Source of the DNA: Spiroplasma phoeniceum
GTDB taxonomy: Bacteria; Bacillota_I; Bacilli_A; Mycoplasmatales; Mycoplasmataceae
Direction: 5' to 3'
NCBI GenBank assembly: GCA_026239495.1
Contig: CP110830.1
Span: forward strand, 806,001 to 870,000
Length of the DNA: 64,000 nucleotides
Numbering within the stretch: the first letter of the stretch is position 1; every line of letters starts with the position of its first letter. Below the pieces are notes generated by a model. That model did not search any database and was not told the DNA's origin. It worked only from the letters and a program-made list of their open reading frames with translations. Positions 8,944-20,288 of this stretch are shown piece by piece. Made by a program: the position numbers and the translations under genes.

Positions 8944-11026
8944 TTATTTAAAATTTTGTAAAAACATTGTCTTTGCACTTAGTCAATTTAAACATGATCG
9001 GGGTTTATCATTTATAAAATTAACTACTCAATCTATCATTTTTTGACTAATATTATTAAAATCAATTCCCTTAGAAAGTAAATATCTAAATTCACCGTTC
9101 ATATGCTCAATTAATGGTTTTTGTTGCGGTTTACTGGGGGCACAAAAATAAACTTTTGTTTCAGTAAATATTTCCATTTCTCTTCATTTACTAAATTCTT
9201 TTCCTATATCAGTAGACTTCTTGCGATACCTGGTTTTATTATTAAAATATTATTATAAAATATAATTTATGAGGATATTAAATTATGAAATTTGATTAAT
9301 TTAAAAATATTAATGATAAAGAATGATTAAGATTAACAGGAATAAAACAAGATATTTTTAATAAAATGTTAAATATTTTACAAGTAGCTGAAATAGAAAA
9401 ATTTAAAAAAGGTGGCAAAGCTAATAAATTATCACTAGAAAATCGATTATTGATGACTTTATCGTATTGACTAGAATATCGAACTTATTTTCATCTTGGA
9501 AAAAATTTCGGAATTAGTGAAGCTAATTGTTATCGCAATATCAAGTGAATTGAAGATATTTTAATTAAACACCCTGATTTTCAGCAAGTTGCCGGTAAAA
9601 AAGCACTAATAAATGATTATTTTAATAATAAAACCAGGTATCGCAAGAAGTCTATTGATGTTACCGAAACCCCAATCCAACGCCCAAAAAAAAGACAAAA
9701 ACAATCTTATTCTGGTAAAAAGAAAAAACACACTATTAAAAAACAAGTAATTATCGAACAAGAAACCAAAAAAATTATTGCAACAAGTTTTTCACTTGGT
9801 AAAAAACACGATTATGCTTTATTTAAAGAATCAAAAATCGCAATTTTAAAAAATACCAAATTAATAGTTGATAGTGGTTATCAAGGAATACAAAAAATTC
9901 ACAATAATGTTATAATGCCCACAAAGAAAACTAATAAAAAACATTTAAATAAAGAACAAAAACAACATAATAGACTAGTTTCAAAAATAAGAATTATTAT
10001 TGAAAATATTTTTGTTATTCTTAAAAAATTTAAAATTATTACAGAAAAATATCGTAATCGAAGAAAACGATTTGGTTTAAGATTTAATTTAATTGCTTCA
10101 ATTTATAATTTACAATTATTATAGTTATCATAAAAGATTTATTTAAAATTAACAAATTTGAATAATAAAATAATTTTTCGTTGTGGCAAAATATTAAATT
10201 TTTAAATAAAAGACATAATTAATTAAAATTATAATTTTATATTAACCCTTTTTTACAAATATTTGAAATTATTTTAATGGGTTATGCAAGAAGTCTAGTT
10301 ATTATTCCTTTAATTTTCCTAATTAAATTATTTTTTTTAACAATCTCTTTAAATTTTTCTAAAACTTCATTAGCAGTATTATTTTTTAATTTCATTACAA
10401 AATAATTTTTACTTGATTGTTCTACTAAAACTAAATTACTAGATTGATGGTCTTTTCCTACAACATTATACATTTCAAATCATCCAACATTAGAAACTTT
10501 ATTTTAAATATCTCAAATTGATTTAAAGTTAGTTAATTTACAACGATTATCAGGTTTTCCTTTTGTTTTATATTTTTTACCACGATGGGGTAAATTTTCT
10601 TTTTTTAATCCAAATTCACCTAGGCGAATTCATTTATACAATGTTTTAACACAAGCAGGAAATTTAACACCAAACTCCAAGAAATAACGATAAATCAATT
10701 GTTCGGGTGTATCGTGGTATTTATTAAATCTTATTTTAATAAAATCTAGCTGCTCTTTTGTAAATTTAGGAGTTTTTTAGTGCATTTTTTAAGTTTTTGT
10801 TTGTAATCTTTTTGTGCTTGATATGGATTATAATCTTGTATATTTTTAAATCGCTTAATTTCTCTTTTAACAGTATTAAATGCACGACCCGTTTGTCGTG
10901 ATATTTCAGATAAATTAATTGTGCCATTTTTTTACAAGTATCAGATAATAATAAATCTTTAAATAAATCTCGTTCATCAAATATTAAATGTTTAAATTTT
11001 CTCATTTTTATACAAATTCCTTTCAT
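8944..11026 (-). pseudogene. IS30-family transposase, frameshifted and split by an IS
   Basis: Read on the minus strand: an N-terminal helix-turn-helix (SEISRQTGRAFNTVKREIKR) with a frameshift near 10,920 and a stop near 10,780, a middle part, VGWFEMYNVVGKDHQSSNLV with the first catalytic region, then, after the IS at 9214-10296, DIGKEFSKWREMEIF with the second Asp equivalent and KPQQKPLIEHMNGEFRYLL with the catalytic Glu. The residues GIIT and DIGKEFSKW rejoin in frame once the IS and one AGT copy are removed. The NxxNGxFR and DNGKEF-type motifs are those of IS30; the usual N of DNGKEF is I here. Multiple lesions make it non-functional. Confidence 0.75.
9214..10296 (+). mobile_element. IS5-like element copy B, decayed transposase
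   Basis: 1083 bp bounded by AGACTTCTTGCGATACC and GGGTTATGCAAGAAGTCT, with a 3-bp target duplication AGT on both sides. The transposase start is followed by TAA at codon 5 (MKFD-stop), so the first frame is dead; the second part carries DSGYQGIQKIHNN and ends IASIYNLQLL. An eight-A run puts the two halves in one frame here. Inside the gene, 9624-9653 is a 30-base inverted copy of the element's own left end. The family resembles IS5/IS427 with two overlapping frames. Confidence 0.85.
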
Positions 11027-11071
11027 TTTTTCTTATAATTTATTATATATAAAATAAAGAGGTCAATAAAT

Positions 11072-12811
11072 ATGCAAGAATTTAGTAAAATTAATAACAA
11101 AAAACGAATTACTAGTTATGAACATTTAAATAAAAAATATGATTTAAATTTTAGTGACTATAATTTTGGTTTTGGTTGAGAGGTATTTAAAGACTTTGTT
11201 GGTGACAGTTATATGCTCGATATTTTACTTAGCCAAGTTTTTTTAAATTTGTTTCAGCGGGGCGTGGTACTAATAAAACATTAAATCATTTAGCAGAAAA
11301 AATTATTTTTTGCTTTCAATTTTACTGATCATTCATCTAACATTTTACGAAGATATGACAACAATCACGAAGATACTACATTTGGCGATACAATTAATGT
11401 CTGTAACTATCTATATGATAAATATGGGGTTGATATAGGTCCCGACAATTAAAATGGTATTGTTTGACCTAAAAATGTTAAAGAAGGTGGCGAAATTGTT
11501 TTTACTAGTGGTGTTCGCGTTGCTTTTGCGAGTTATGATAATGGTAATAAAATTATGGGAAAAGTTGGTAAGGGTAGTGGTATTATATCAGCATGAACAG
11601 ATGAAATGATACATGCCGAAGAAAAAGAAATCTTAACTGATAAAGAACTAGATAAAAGATATAATAATTTAAGAGTTTCAATGTTTCGTTCAAAAAGTTT
11701 AAAGGTGTCTTACGAAAAATACACGGATGAAAATTATAATGAACAATATAATTTAGATAATCCTATTCCTATAAAAGAATTATCTTGGACATTTCAAGAA
11801 TGAGATAACATAGCAAAACAATATATAACAGTTACAACATATTTTTATAAAACATATTATAATCAATTTACTTTTAATCCTTTTGATAAATACCATGTCT
11901 TTTATGAAAAATTTGTAACGCCATATTTACCTTTAAATGAAAGAATTAAAACTATTTTAAAAGAACACAATAAAGTATATTCAGAAAATAAACAAGCATT
12001 TAAAGGATTGGGCATCTTTAATTTGCGTTTAACTATGGGTGCTGTTTGAAATAAAATACCTGATATTACTAAAAAACTTGTTTTAGCAAATAAAGAAGGG
12101 CGACCCGATTTATTTGAACTTGAATACTACGGTTTTGAATATAACGATAATGAGCCTAGCATTTATGTTTTAAGAAATTATCGTAAATATATTAAAGAGT
12201 ATAATTTACAAGATTTTTATAATTCCAATACAAAACAGTATCAATTTGATAGTTATTCAATTGGTGTTGATTATGCTAATGGTATTGAAGACCATACGGT
12301 GTTTTTGTTTAGTGGTTATAAAATTAATGAAAATAATGAATATGATAAGTATTTAATTGAAGAAAATGTTGTTACACCAAAAAACGCAATGAATTTAAAT
12401 GAAATAGTTGAACATTACGGGCAATGAATAATTAATACATTTGATAAATTTGATGGTTTTGAATATGCTACATTTCATTATGATATTAATGCTCATGACT
12501 TTATGCAAAAATTACAAGAAGATATTTACCCTTATTTAGGTTATAAAATTAAAATGTTTAAAGCCAAAAAACATAAGACATCCCTTAATAAAGAGGCGGG
12601 AATAATTAATCGTGTAACATGAATAAGAAAAATGTTTGTTAAGGGCAAAATATATGGTATTTTAGATAACTTCCCATTTTTAGATAAGTGTATTAGTGAA
12701 TTAAGATTTAGCGATACCAAAACAAACACACCCGATAGTAAAATGTACCACGCTCCATATGATGCTTTGTTTTATGGTTCTTATCCGTATCGTTTTAAAA
12801 TTGGAATTTAA
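11072..12811 (+). pseudogene. Large terminase subunit of second phage type, degraded
   Basis: Starts MQEFSKINNKKRITSYEHLN; a Walker A-like SAGRGTNKT follows about residue 65 but only after a frameshift in a T-run near 11,237. A second frameshift occurs near 11,310 and TAA interrupts at about 11,450 (PDN-stop-NGIVW). From there about 450 codons read open: an ATPase coupling region, then the RNase H-like nuclease with IGVDYANGIEDHTVFLFSGY and HYDINAHDF, ending SYPYRFKIGI. Terminases pump DNA into proheads. The portal and capsid genes of this phage type are at 30-46 kb, so this piece is displaced. Confidence 0.75.
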
Positions 12812-13168
12812 CTAATCTTGTTTTTGGGCGGGCGGTTGATTTTCTTAAATTTTTGTGATAAAATTATTTATAAGTTAAAAAAGATTTTAAGTTTCTTTCA
12901 AACAAATTTGGGAACCTTTATAAAATTCTTCGCTTAACGCTTAGAATTTTTCCCAAGTATTTTGAAAAGCGCGGCAAAAGTTTTTTTAAACTTTAGGGCA
13001 TTTTTCACAAACTTATGAAAATCACCGCGAGCCCAGATTAGTACAATATAATTACAATAATAACTTAAACAATGTCCTTTCTAAAATATATTTAAAAGTG
13101 CTTATATATATATAATGTCAATAGGTCTTGATAAAAAGTTTTAAGATTAAGAAAGGAAATTATACAAA
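12812..13168 (+). other. Intergenic region with RIP promoter
   Basis: No gene supported. The last 100 bases (TTTCTAAAATATATTTAAAA through GTCAATAG) match the region upstream of the plectrovirus lipoprotein gene at 53,606, apart from a shorter TA tract. Confidence 0.5.
13101..13117 (+). promoter_or_regulatory. Collapsed (TA)n promoter of the RIP gene
   Basis: CTTATATATATATAATG contains a TATAAT -10 box at 13111-13116. In the homologous promoters at 29859-29887 and 53638-53666 the sequence TTGTAT lies exactly 17 bp upstream of TATAAT, the spacer being pure TA. Here the tract is 14 nt shorter than in the plectrovirus promoter and TTG has become TTA, leaving 3 bp between the equivalents. The promoter is predicted to be weak or off unless another -35 is used. 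Confidence 0.6.
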
Positions 13169-14056
13169 ATGAAAAAACTTTTAAGTTTATTAAGTGTATT
13201 AACAATTAGCGGAACTGATGTACCAGCAACAATTGCTGCTAGTCCTTATCAAAAAGAAGAAACTAAATTAAATAATAGTGATGTTAATTATTCACAAAAA
13301 AATAATTTAGAAATTTTAAAAAGAAATAAAAGAGAAAATAATAATTTTCCTATTTTTAATTTAAAACTTAGCTGAAATTCTAATAAATATTTTGTTTCTT
13401 TATGTAATAATGTTCTTGCTGCTATGCGAGAAAATAATATTATTAGTTCTGTAACAGAAGGTACATTAGAATTAAATTGTAATAATCCAAATATGTATAT
13501 AATTAATTCAAATTATCAATTTAAGTATTTTATTATAAGAGTATCGGCGCCAGATGATCATGGACATTGAAAATTAATTGACTTATTTTTTAGAAGCAAT
13601 GATTTTTATTTATCTGGCCTTATCTATAATCATAATAATATAAATACATTTTATCATTTTTCTGATGTTGAAATTGAAAGAAATGAAAATGGACAAACGG
13701 AATTTGATAATATGATATCTGGGCGCAATAATTTAGAATATTACAATTTAAGATTTAATTCAAATTATACAACTCTTATTGGAGATTCTAATCCAACAAT
13801 TGCTTGACCAGAAATGGTACAAGCATTTAATGATTTAGTAAATTATGCAAATAGACCTGATTATCCAGGAAATATTGCAGTAATTAGAGGTGCATTAGCT
13901 CGTGTTATTTTAGCAACAGCAGAAAGTATAAGATTTAGACAAGTAAGAAATAATCTTTCTCAAAGCGACAGAAATACCTTTTATTGAAGAACAAATTTTC
14001 ATGATACTATAACTAATTGAAATATAATTTCAGAAAATGCGATAAATTATTTATAA
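13169..14056 (+). CDS. Secreted ribosome-inactivating protein (rRNA N-glycosidase), truncated by a stop
   Basis: 295 aa to the first stop. Residues 1-25 form a signal peptide (MKKLLSLLSVLTISG...AAS), followed by a polar pro-region with an R-N-K-R site (52-55). The RIP fold follows: Tyr147 in DFYLSGLIY, Tyr200 in NSNYTTL, Glu252 and Arg255 in ILATAESIRFRQV, and Trp284 in TITNWNIISENAI, matching the five active-site residues of ricin and Shiga toxin A chains. RIPs depurinate the sarcin-ricin loop of eukaryotic 28S rRNA; Spiroplasma poulsonii RIPs act against parasitic wasps and nematodes. After TAA 14054 the same frame continues 36 codons (NIILVLIGLYFSRV), matching the C-terminal helix of the fold, so the stop looks like a lesion. 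A lipoprotein gene follows. Confidence 0.85.
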
Positions 14057-14171
14057 CAAAACAATAACATTGCTGAATTTAATCAAAGAAATATAATTTT
14101 AGTATTAATTGGCTTGTATTTTAGTCGTGTACAAGATTGAAAAAATCATCGTGATGAATTAAAATAAATAA

Positions 14172-14675
14172 ATGAAAAAAATATTAAGTTTTTTAGGAAC
14201 AATCACTTTAATTGGAACAAGTACCACCAGTTTATTTGCTTGTAATACACCACAAGAATATACAAAAGAAAAATTAAAACAATTAAAAAAAGAAAACCAA
14301 ATAGATACAACTGATTAAAATATTAAAAACAATTTAGAATGAATATCACCACAAGAAACACCATTTAATCAAATTGATAATAAATGATATTTTGTAGTAT
14401 GTCGAAATGATGATAATGGTGATTTAAAAATTAGTAAATTTAAAAATAATGTAAAATTGAATATTGGCGAGACATATAACATTAAAGAGGGCTTACTTTT
14501 ATTCAATGGAAATTTTGCTGCTAATTTAAAAATTGATTTAGAAGTTATTTTAAAAAACGGAGTTCCACTTACGTGATTTTTTGATAAGGATAGCGCTTTT
14601 TTAAAATCTGTTTATCGTTGAAATAATGATAGCGAACCAAATATAGATGTTGAAAATAATTTTTTATATTTCTAA
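14172..14675 (+). pseudogene. Lipoprotein of RIP cassette, one nonsense codon
   Basis: MKKILSFLGTITLIGTSTTS leads to a lipobox-like LFAC with Cys about residue 24, so the mature protein would be membrane anchored. The conserved family start NTPQEYTKEKLKQLKKENQI follows, then TAA (14316) replaces the codon read as Glu in its relatives, and the frame continues NIKNNLEWISPQETPFN and NKWYFVVCRND to 14675. Homologues: 27923-28435 and 63268-63777, each next to another secreted effector. Function unknown; a role as immunity, chaperone or surface partner of the effector is only inferred. Confidence 0.75.
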
Positions 14676-14900
14676 TGTAATTAATGACAATTTTTCATTG
14701 TTCTTATTAAATAGTTGTAAATTATTAATATTAATTTTTTCTTTTATAGATGAATAGGAAAATATTATGCTATTTGATTTTTTTAAAAAATCAGCAACTG
14801 CAATATTTGAATAAGATTTTTCATCTTCAACACCATTTTTTCAAAAATATCATACATCATCTTCAGTTAATATAAGATATGTGTTTCTATCCGGTCGCAT
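14664..14900 (-). pseudogene. 3' remnant of an unknown gene cut by ISLre2
   Basis: The frame RPDRNTYLILTEDDVWYFWK continues to TLEI-stop. Its 5' end coincides with the shared boundary of the ISLre2 element (the GTATTATTTAAGGG sequence also seen at 46,016), so the upstream part was removed. It overlaps the tail of the lipoprotein gene on the other strand. Family not recognised. Confidence 0.4.
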
Positions 14901-16430
14901 GTATTATTTAAGGGTTTTAATTAATATCTTAGAAATTGTGGAATAATATGACACTTACTTAATTTACTTAATTAAATTGTATTACTTTTAATTTTATTGT
15001 CAATATATTTTTTCATTATTTTTAAATTTTTCTACGACAAAAATACATGTTTATTAAAGTTATTTAATTTATTTAGATAAAATTAATAAAAATATAAGTT
15101 TGATTGTAAACTATTATTTACAAAATTATTAACTTAATAATTAATTCTATTTTCTTCTAATGGTTCATTAGTATTAAATAAATTAATTTTATTTTTAAAA
15201 TTCATCATACTAGTATTTAATTTATTTTTAATAGTTTTTTCATGATAAGTTGCTTTTTTAACCAAAACACCCTTACAGTAATGTGATATATCACCCTCAA
15301 TATGACAACCAATATTATTTCATAATGTTTGATTTCTGACACTTTCTTCATTATTTTTAATTAATTTAATTGTCTCTTTTAAGAATTTCATTTTTGATTC
15401 TTTTATAAAAGAAGCACTGTTTTCTACGCGTTCTAATAATTCTTCATATTTACCATTAAAAAAATAATCGACTGCTTTATGGTATGTTTCTCTGTTTTCT
15501 TTGTTTTTACTTTGATAAGGATATAATTTTTTAAATCTACTTGTAAGGTGAAATTTATCTATCGTGTAATGTACTTTATTTTTAGGAAAATATTCTTGAA
15601 TAAATTTTACCATATTTTTAATTCAAAGTGCACCATCTCCTAATACCATAAATTCAATATTGTCATTAATGTCATAATAACTGGTAATTAATGTAAGTAA
15701 TTTACTAACAAAATTAATTAATTTACTATTTTTTTTAATATATTCTGGAATATTATCTAGTTCTATAACACCTAATTTATTTGCAATTACAGGTCTTTTT
15801 TTAGTTGATTTTGTTTTATTAAAACCAGTATGAACAGTTGAAAATATACTATGTTTTTTTATTTTTTCTTTCCCCTTTTTATTTTCATTTCACATTTTTA
15901 AATAAGTTCCATCAATTTGAATATATAAAGTATGAGGTACCTTTATTTTTTTATCAGTTTTATTAATATAATATTCTTTATCATTTTTTGCATTTTTCAT
16001 AATATTTGAAATTGTTTTTATACAAATTTTTACATGTTCTATAGTATCTAAAATATCTTGATATGTTTTTTTATTACCAATAAATGATAATATTTTTTCT
16101 TTAACAGAATTATCTATTCTTTGTCATTTTTTAATTAATAAAAGTTTATCCAAAGGAAAAATATATTCTTCTTTACCTGTTTCTGGATTAATTTTATAAT
16201 ATTTTCTTCTTTTAAAAGTTATTTTCCCATTTAAAATAGTCAATGTTCTTGGTTTTATTTCTTTTACTTTATAATCTTTAAATTCTTTTAAAGTTTCATT
16301 AATTTTATAATTTTTAAAAATTCATTCATCACAATCTTCTAAATTTTGTTGAATTATTTCAATACTTTGTTTATCTAACAAATTATTAAAATTCTTAAAA
16401 AATCTGTTATCAATATTTATCATTTTTTTT
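14898..16430 (-). mobile_element. ISLre2-family element, copy 1
   Basis: Carries one transposase gene. The 3' boundary is defined by comparison with copy 2: similarity begins at ATGTATTATTTAAGGG in both (14899 and 46013) while the outside sequences differ. The 5' boundary cannot be fixed because both copies are followed by the same phage genes; the given end is approximate. Confidence 0.65.
15134..16423 (-). CDS. ISLre2 (UPF0236) family transposase
   Basis: 429 aa with many TGA-Trp codons. The family features are present: YIQIDGTYLKMWNE with the first catalytic Asp, then VLGDGALWIKNM and HYTIDKFHLTSRF, then WNNIGCHIEGDISHYC near the C-terminus. Compared with copy 2, the C-terminus ends about 20 residues early at EENRINY because a TTA codon became TAA. 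Otherwise the gene is open and could be active. Confidence 0.8.
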
Positions 16431-16549
16431 ACCCTCTTTCCTTAGTTCTACACATTAACACAAAAATAATAAAAATGCAAAAAAAGATATTATTTTTTAT
16501 TTATTGTGTTATAATTTAATTGTTAATTATTAGCAAATTAATTTAACTG

Positions 16550-16577
16550 AAAAAAGTAAATTACTTTACTTTTTTTT
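16550..16577. terminator. Intrinsic terminator upstream of terS
   Basis: AAAGTAAA pairs with TTTACTTT around TTAC, flanked by A and T runs. Repeated at the same position in copy 2 (about 56,345-56,373). It isolates the phage operon from the ISLre2 gene. Confidence 0.65.
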
Positions 16578-16602
16578 ATTTTGGTGTAAAATATAGATAA
16601 TA

Positions 16603-16626
16603 AAAAGAACTTGTGAAAGTTCTTTT
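16603..16626. terminator. Second hairpin with T-run
   Basis: AAAAGAACTT pairs perfectly with AAGTTCTTTT around GTGA. It follows the hairpin at 16550-16577 and also recurs in copy 2 (about 56,400). Confidence 0.55.
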
Positions 16627-16712
16627 ATACATTTTTACAGTTATTTATTACTCTTTTATTTAATCATATTGTTTAAATAATAGCAATTTTAATATGCAAA
16701 AAGGAGTAAAAA

Positions 16713-17111
16713 ATGAAAGAATTTAATCCAAAAACAGCAAGTTTACGAACATTTTATCGTAAAATAGATGAATTTTGGCAAAATAAATCACCTAATATTC
16801 CCTATACTTTGAATGATTTAACCAATAAATTGAACCTTTCTCGTAAATGACGATATGATACTTATGCGAGCGAGAAGATAGTTCCTTTACTTGAAAAACA
16901 AGTTGATAGAATTGAAAGTGAAATAATTAATTTTATGATGAAATCACCTGATGGTGCTAAATTATATTGACAACGAGCATTTAATTATAAATATTCACTA
17001 CAAGAAAAACAGTTAGAACAAGAATTAAACTTAAATAATCAACAACCAATAATAGTTAATTTACAAACGGATATTAGAGATATTAAAAAAGAAAGTGATA
17101 ATAATGCTTAA
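16713..17111 (+). CDS. Small terminase subunit-like protein (phage type 1, copy 1)
   Basis: 132 aa, MKEFNPKTASLRTFYRKIDE. A helix-turn-helix-like region (TLNDLTNKLNLSRKWRYDTY) is followed by helical, charged segments (LEKQVDRIESEIINFMMK, EKQLEQELNLNNQQ), the architecture of small terminase subunits that recognise phage DNA. It directly precedes and overlaps (ATGCTTAA) the large terminase gene. AAGGAG lies 8 bases before ATG. Copy 2 (56510) carries a stop. Confidence 0.65.
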
Positions 17112-17624
17112 TCATTTTACTTATTTATTATAAACTCCTTATTGGTTATTACAAAATAGTAGTATTGGTAATAAATATCCATTTTCTAAGAAATATGAGT
17201 TAGTTAATGAAATTAATCAAATTGGGACACGATATAGTGGTAAGACTATTTCAAATATTAAAATGTTTGGTGAATTATTAAAAATTAGTTTATTAATTAA
17301 AGAACCAATTTGTATAATTGCTAGTATGTATTGGAGTAAAGATTTAAAAGATAGTGTATTTCAAAATATATGAAATATGTTAGATGAAAATAATATACCT
17401 TATACTATTAATTTATCAAATTTTACTTTTACTTTATCAAATGATAGCAAAATATATTGTAAAGGTTTACATTCACCAAGTCGAAAAGAAAAATTAAAAG
17501 CATTTGCTGATTTGAATAAATATAAATTAGTTATTGATTGACGAGAAGAATGTGACCAATTTCAACAAAAAGATTTAAGTGATTTAGAATTTGCTATTCG
17601 TGGTTATCAAAATAAAATAACAAT

Positions 17625-18682
17625 AGACTTCTTGCGTAACCTATTAAAAAATTGCAAATATTTGTAAAAAGACACCAATAGAAAAATATAATTTTAATTA
17701 ATTATGTTTTTTATTTAAAAATTTAATATTTTGCCACAACAAAAAATGAATTTATTATTTAAATTCTTTAATTTTAAATAAATCTTCTATGCTAACTGCA
17801 AATTATAAACTGAAGCAATTAAATTAAATCTTAAACTAAATCGTTTTCTTCGATTACGATATTTTTCTGTAATAATTTTAAATTTTTTAAGAATAGCAAA
17901 AATATTTTCAATAATAATTCTCATTTTTGAAACTATTCTATTACGTTGTTTTTGCGCTTTATTTAAAGAGTTTTTCTTTGTTTTTTTGTAGGTATTAGAA
18001 CATTATTGTGAATTTTTTGAATTCCTTGATAACCACTATCAACTATTAATTTGGTATTTTTTAAAATTGAGATTTTTGATTCTTTAAATAAAGCATAATA
18101 ATGTTTTTTTTCAAGCGAAAAACTTTTTGCAATAATTTTTTTGGTTTCTTGTTCGATAATTACTTGTGTTTTAATAGTGTGTTTTTTCTTTTTATCAGAA
18201 TAAGATTGTTTTTGTCTTTTTTTAAGCGTTGGATTGGGGTTTCGGTGGCATCAATAATAATATTTTTATCATTAAAATAATCATTTATTAGTGATTTTTT
18301 ACCAGCAACTTGCTGAAAATCAGGGTGTTTAATTAAAATATCTTCAATTCACTTGATATTGCGATAACAATTAGCTTCACTAATTCCGAAATTTTTTCCA
18401 AGATGAAAATAAGTTCGATATTCTCGTCAATACGATAAAGTCATCAATAATCGATTTTCTAGTGATAATTTATTAGCTTTGCCACCTTTTTTAAATTTTT
18501 CTATTTCAGCTACTTGTAAAATATCTAACATTTTATTAAAAATATCTTGTTTTATTCCTGTTAATCTTAATCATTCTTTATCATTAATATTTTTAAATTC
18601 ATCAAATTTCATAATTTAATATCCTCATAAATTATATTTTATAATAATATTTTAATAATAAAACCAGGTATCGCAAGAAGTC
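17625..18682 (-). mobile_element. IS5-like element copy C, hybrid ends
   Basis: 1058 bp on the minus strand. Its left (5') end AGACTTCTTGCGATACCTGG is of the copy-B type, but its right end, with AACCTATTAAAAAATTGC, is of the copy-E type. The transposase frame is interrupted; only the C-terminal part with RKRFSLRFN-type residues and DSGYQGIQ is readable. Flanks are AAT on one side and ATT on the other, so it did not insert simply at this place: a recombination between elements is likely. Confidence 0.75.
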
Positions 18683-18761
18683 TATTCTATAATTTCTATT
18701 TTAATTTAAAAATATTTTATAGGAATTTTAAAATAATTATATTAGGTTATGCAAGAAGTCT
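18683..18761 (-). mobile_element. Left-end fragment of an IS5-like element (copy-E type)
   Basis: 79 bases match, reversed, the left end and 5' leader of copies D, E and F, from AGACTTCTTGCATAACC to AAATTATAG just before the transposase start. The rest has been replaced by copy C. Confidence 0.7.
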
Positions 18762-19176
18762 ATTCTTTTTTTATGTTTAATTCTAACTTCAGAACATATT
18801 TGTAATATCTTCATATAAAGATATACAATACTTGCTGATATTTTTATTTTTTGTTCTTCCAAATTAAGTTTTATTTGTCGATGATCTTTATTTTTATTGT
18901 TTTTTCAAATTATTTTAATTATTTCTAATATATTGTAATCAATTTTTCATTCATATTTTTCATGAATATTTTTATATTTATTTCATGTATCATATGAAAT
19001 GCATAATATTTTTAAAAATAATCTTAATGGTAAGATTGAGTTGTTGTTTAATTCGTTTTTAATAAAATCAATTTGTTTTCTAATATTCATCTTTGTTTTT
19101 GTTTTTGGAAGAGATTCAAGCTTTTTTAAAATATTATTTTCTGCTTTTATTTGTTCATTTTCTTTTGTTAATAAAT
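18762..19176 (-). pseudogene. IS3-like OrfB N-terminal fragment
   Basis: The minus-strand frame reads LTKENEQIKAENNILKKLES (coiled coil), MNIRKQIDFIKNELNNNSIL, LRLFLKILCISYDTWNKY and DHRQIKLNLEEQKIKISASI, ending ICSEVRIKHKK. This order matches the end of IS3 OrfA and the HTH_21 region at the start of OrfB, but the DDE core is missing. It is cut by an IS left end on one side and by copy D on the other. Assignment is by pattern only. Confidence 0.45.
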
Positions 19177-20252
19177 AGACTTCTTGCGTAACCTATTAAA
19201 AAATTGCAAATATTTGTAAAAAGACACTAATATAAAAATATAATTTTAATTAATTATGTTTTTTATTTAAAAATTTAATATTTTGTCACAACAAAAAATG
19301 AATTTATTATTTAAATTCTTTAATTTTAAACAAATCTTCTATGCTAACTGCAAATTATAAATTGAAGCAATTAAATTAAATCTTAAACTAAATCGTTTTC
19401 TTCGATTACGATATTTTTCTGTAATAATTTTAAATTTTTTAAGAATAGCAAAAATATTTTCAATAATAATTCTCATTTTTGAAACTATTCTATTACGTTG
19501 TTTTTGTGCTTTATTTAAAGGGTTTTTCTTTGTTTTTTTTGTGGGCATTATAACATTATTGTGAATTTTTTGAATTCCTTGATAGCCACTATCAACTATT
19601 AATTTGGTATTTTTTAAAATTGAGATTTTTGATTATTTGAATAAAGCATAATCATGTTTTTTTCCAAGCGAAAAACTTGTTGCAATAATTTTTTTGGTTT
19701 CTTGTTCGATAATTACTTGTGTTTTAATGGTGTGTTTTTTCTTTTTACCAGAATAAGATTGTTTTTGTCTTTTTTTGGGCGTTGGATTGGGGTTTCGGTA
19801 ACATCAATAATAATAGTTTTATCATTAAAATAATCATTTATTAGTGATTTTTTACCAGCGAGTTTTTGAAAATCAGAGTGTTTAATTAAAATATCTTCAA
19901 TTCACTTGATATTGCAACAACAACTAGATTCACTAATGTCAAAACTTTTAGCAATATGAAAATAAGTCCGATATTCTCGTCAATACGATAAAGTCATCAG
20001 TAGCCGATTTTCTAGTGATAATTTATTAGTTTTGCCGCCTTTTTTAAATTTTTCTATTTCAGCTACTTATAAAATATTTAACATTTTATTAAAAGTAGCT
20101 TTTTTTGCTCCGGTTAATCACAATAATTATTTATCATTAATAAAATTAAATTTATCAAATTTCATAATTTTAATCTCCTATAATTTCTATTTTAATTTAA
20201 AAATATTTTATAGGAATTTTAAAATAATTAGATTAGGTTACGCAAGAAGTCT
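19177..20252 (-). mobile_element. IS5-like element copy D
   Basis: 1076 bp, both ends of the copy-E type, with AAT duplicated on both sides. The second frame is open for 69 residues (MPTKKTKKNPLNKAQKQRNR...) but the first frame has several stops (FINDK-stop-LLWLTGA), so it is inactive. Confidence 0.8.
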
Positions 20253-20288
20253 AATATTTAATCCATCAGGTGAATAAGGTCTTTTGTA

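Noticed and set aside
16440..16700. Right terminal inverted repeat of ISLre2 copy 1
   Set aside because: Only weak similarity (AAATAATA) to the complement of the left end was seen; boundary left approximate.
20032..20277. ORFs of 79-96 aa overlapping IS copies on the opposite strand (20032, 20714, 20961)
   Set aside because: They are antisense shadows of the transposase and portal frames and recur only because the IS recurs.
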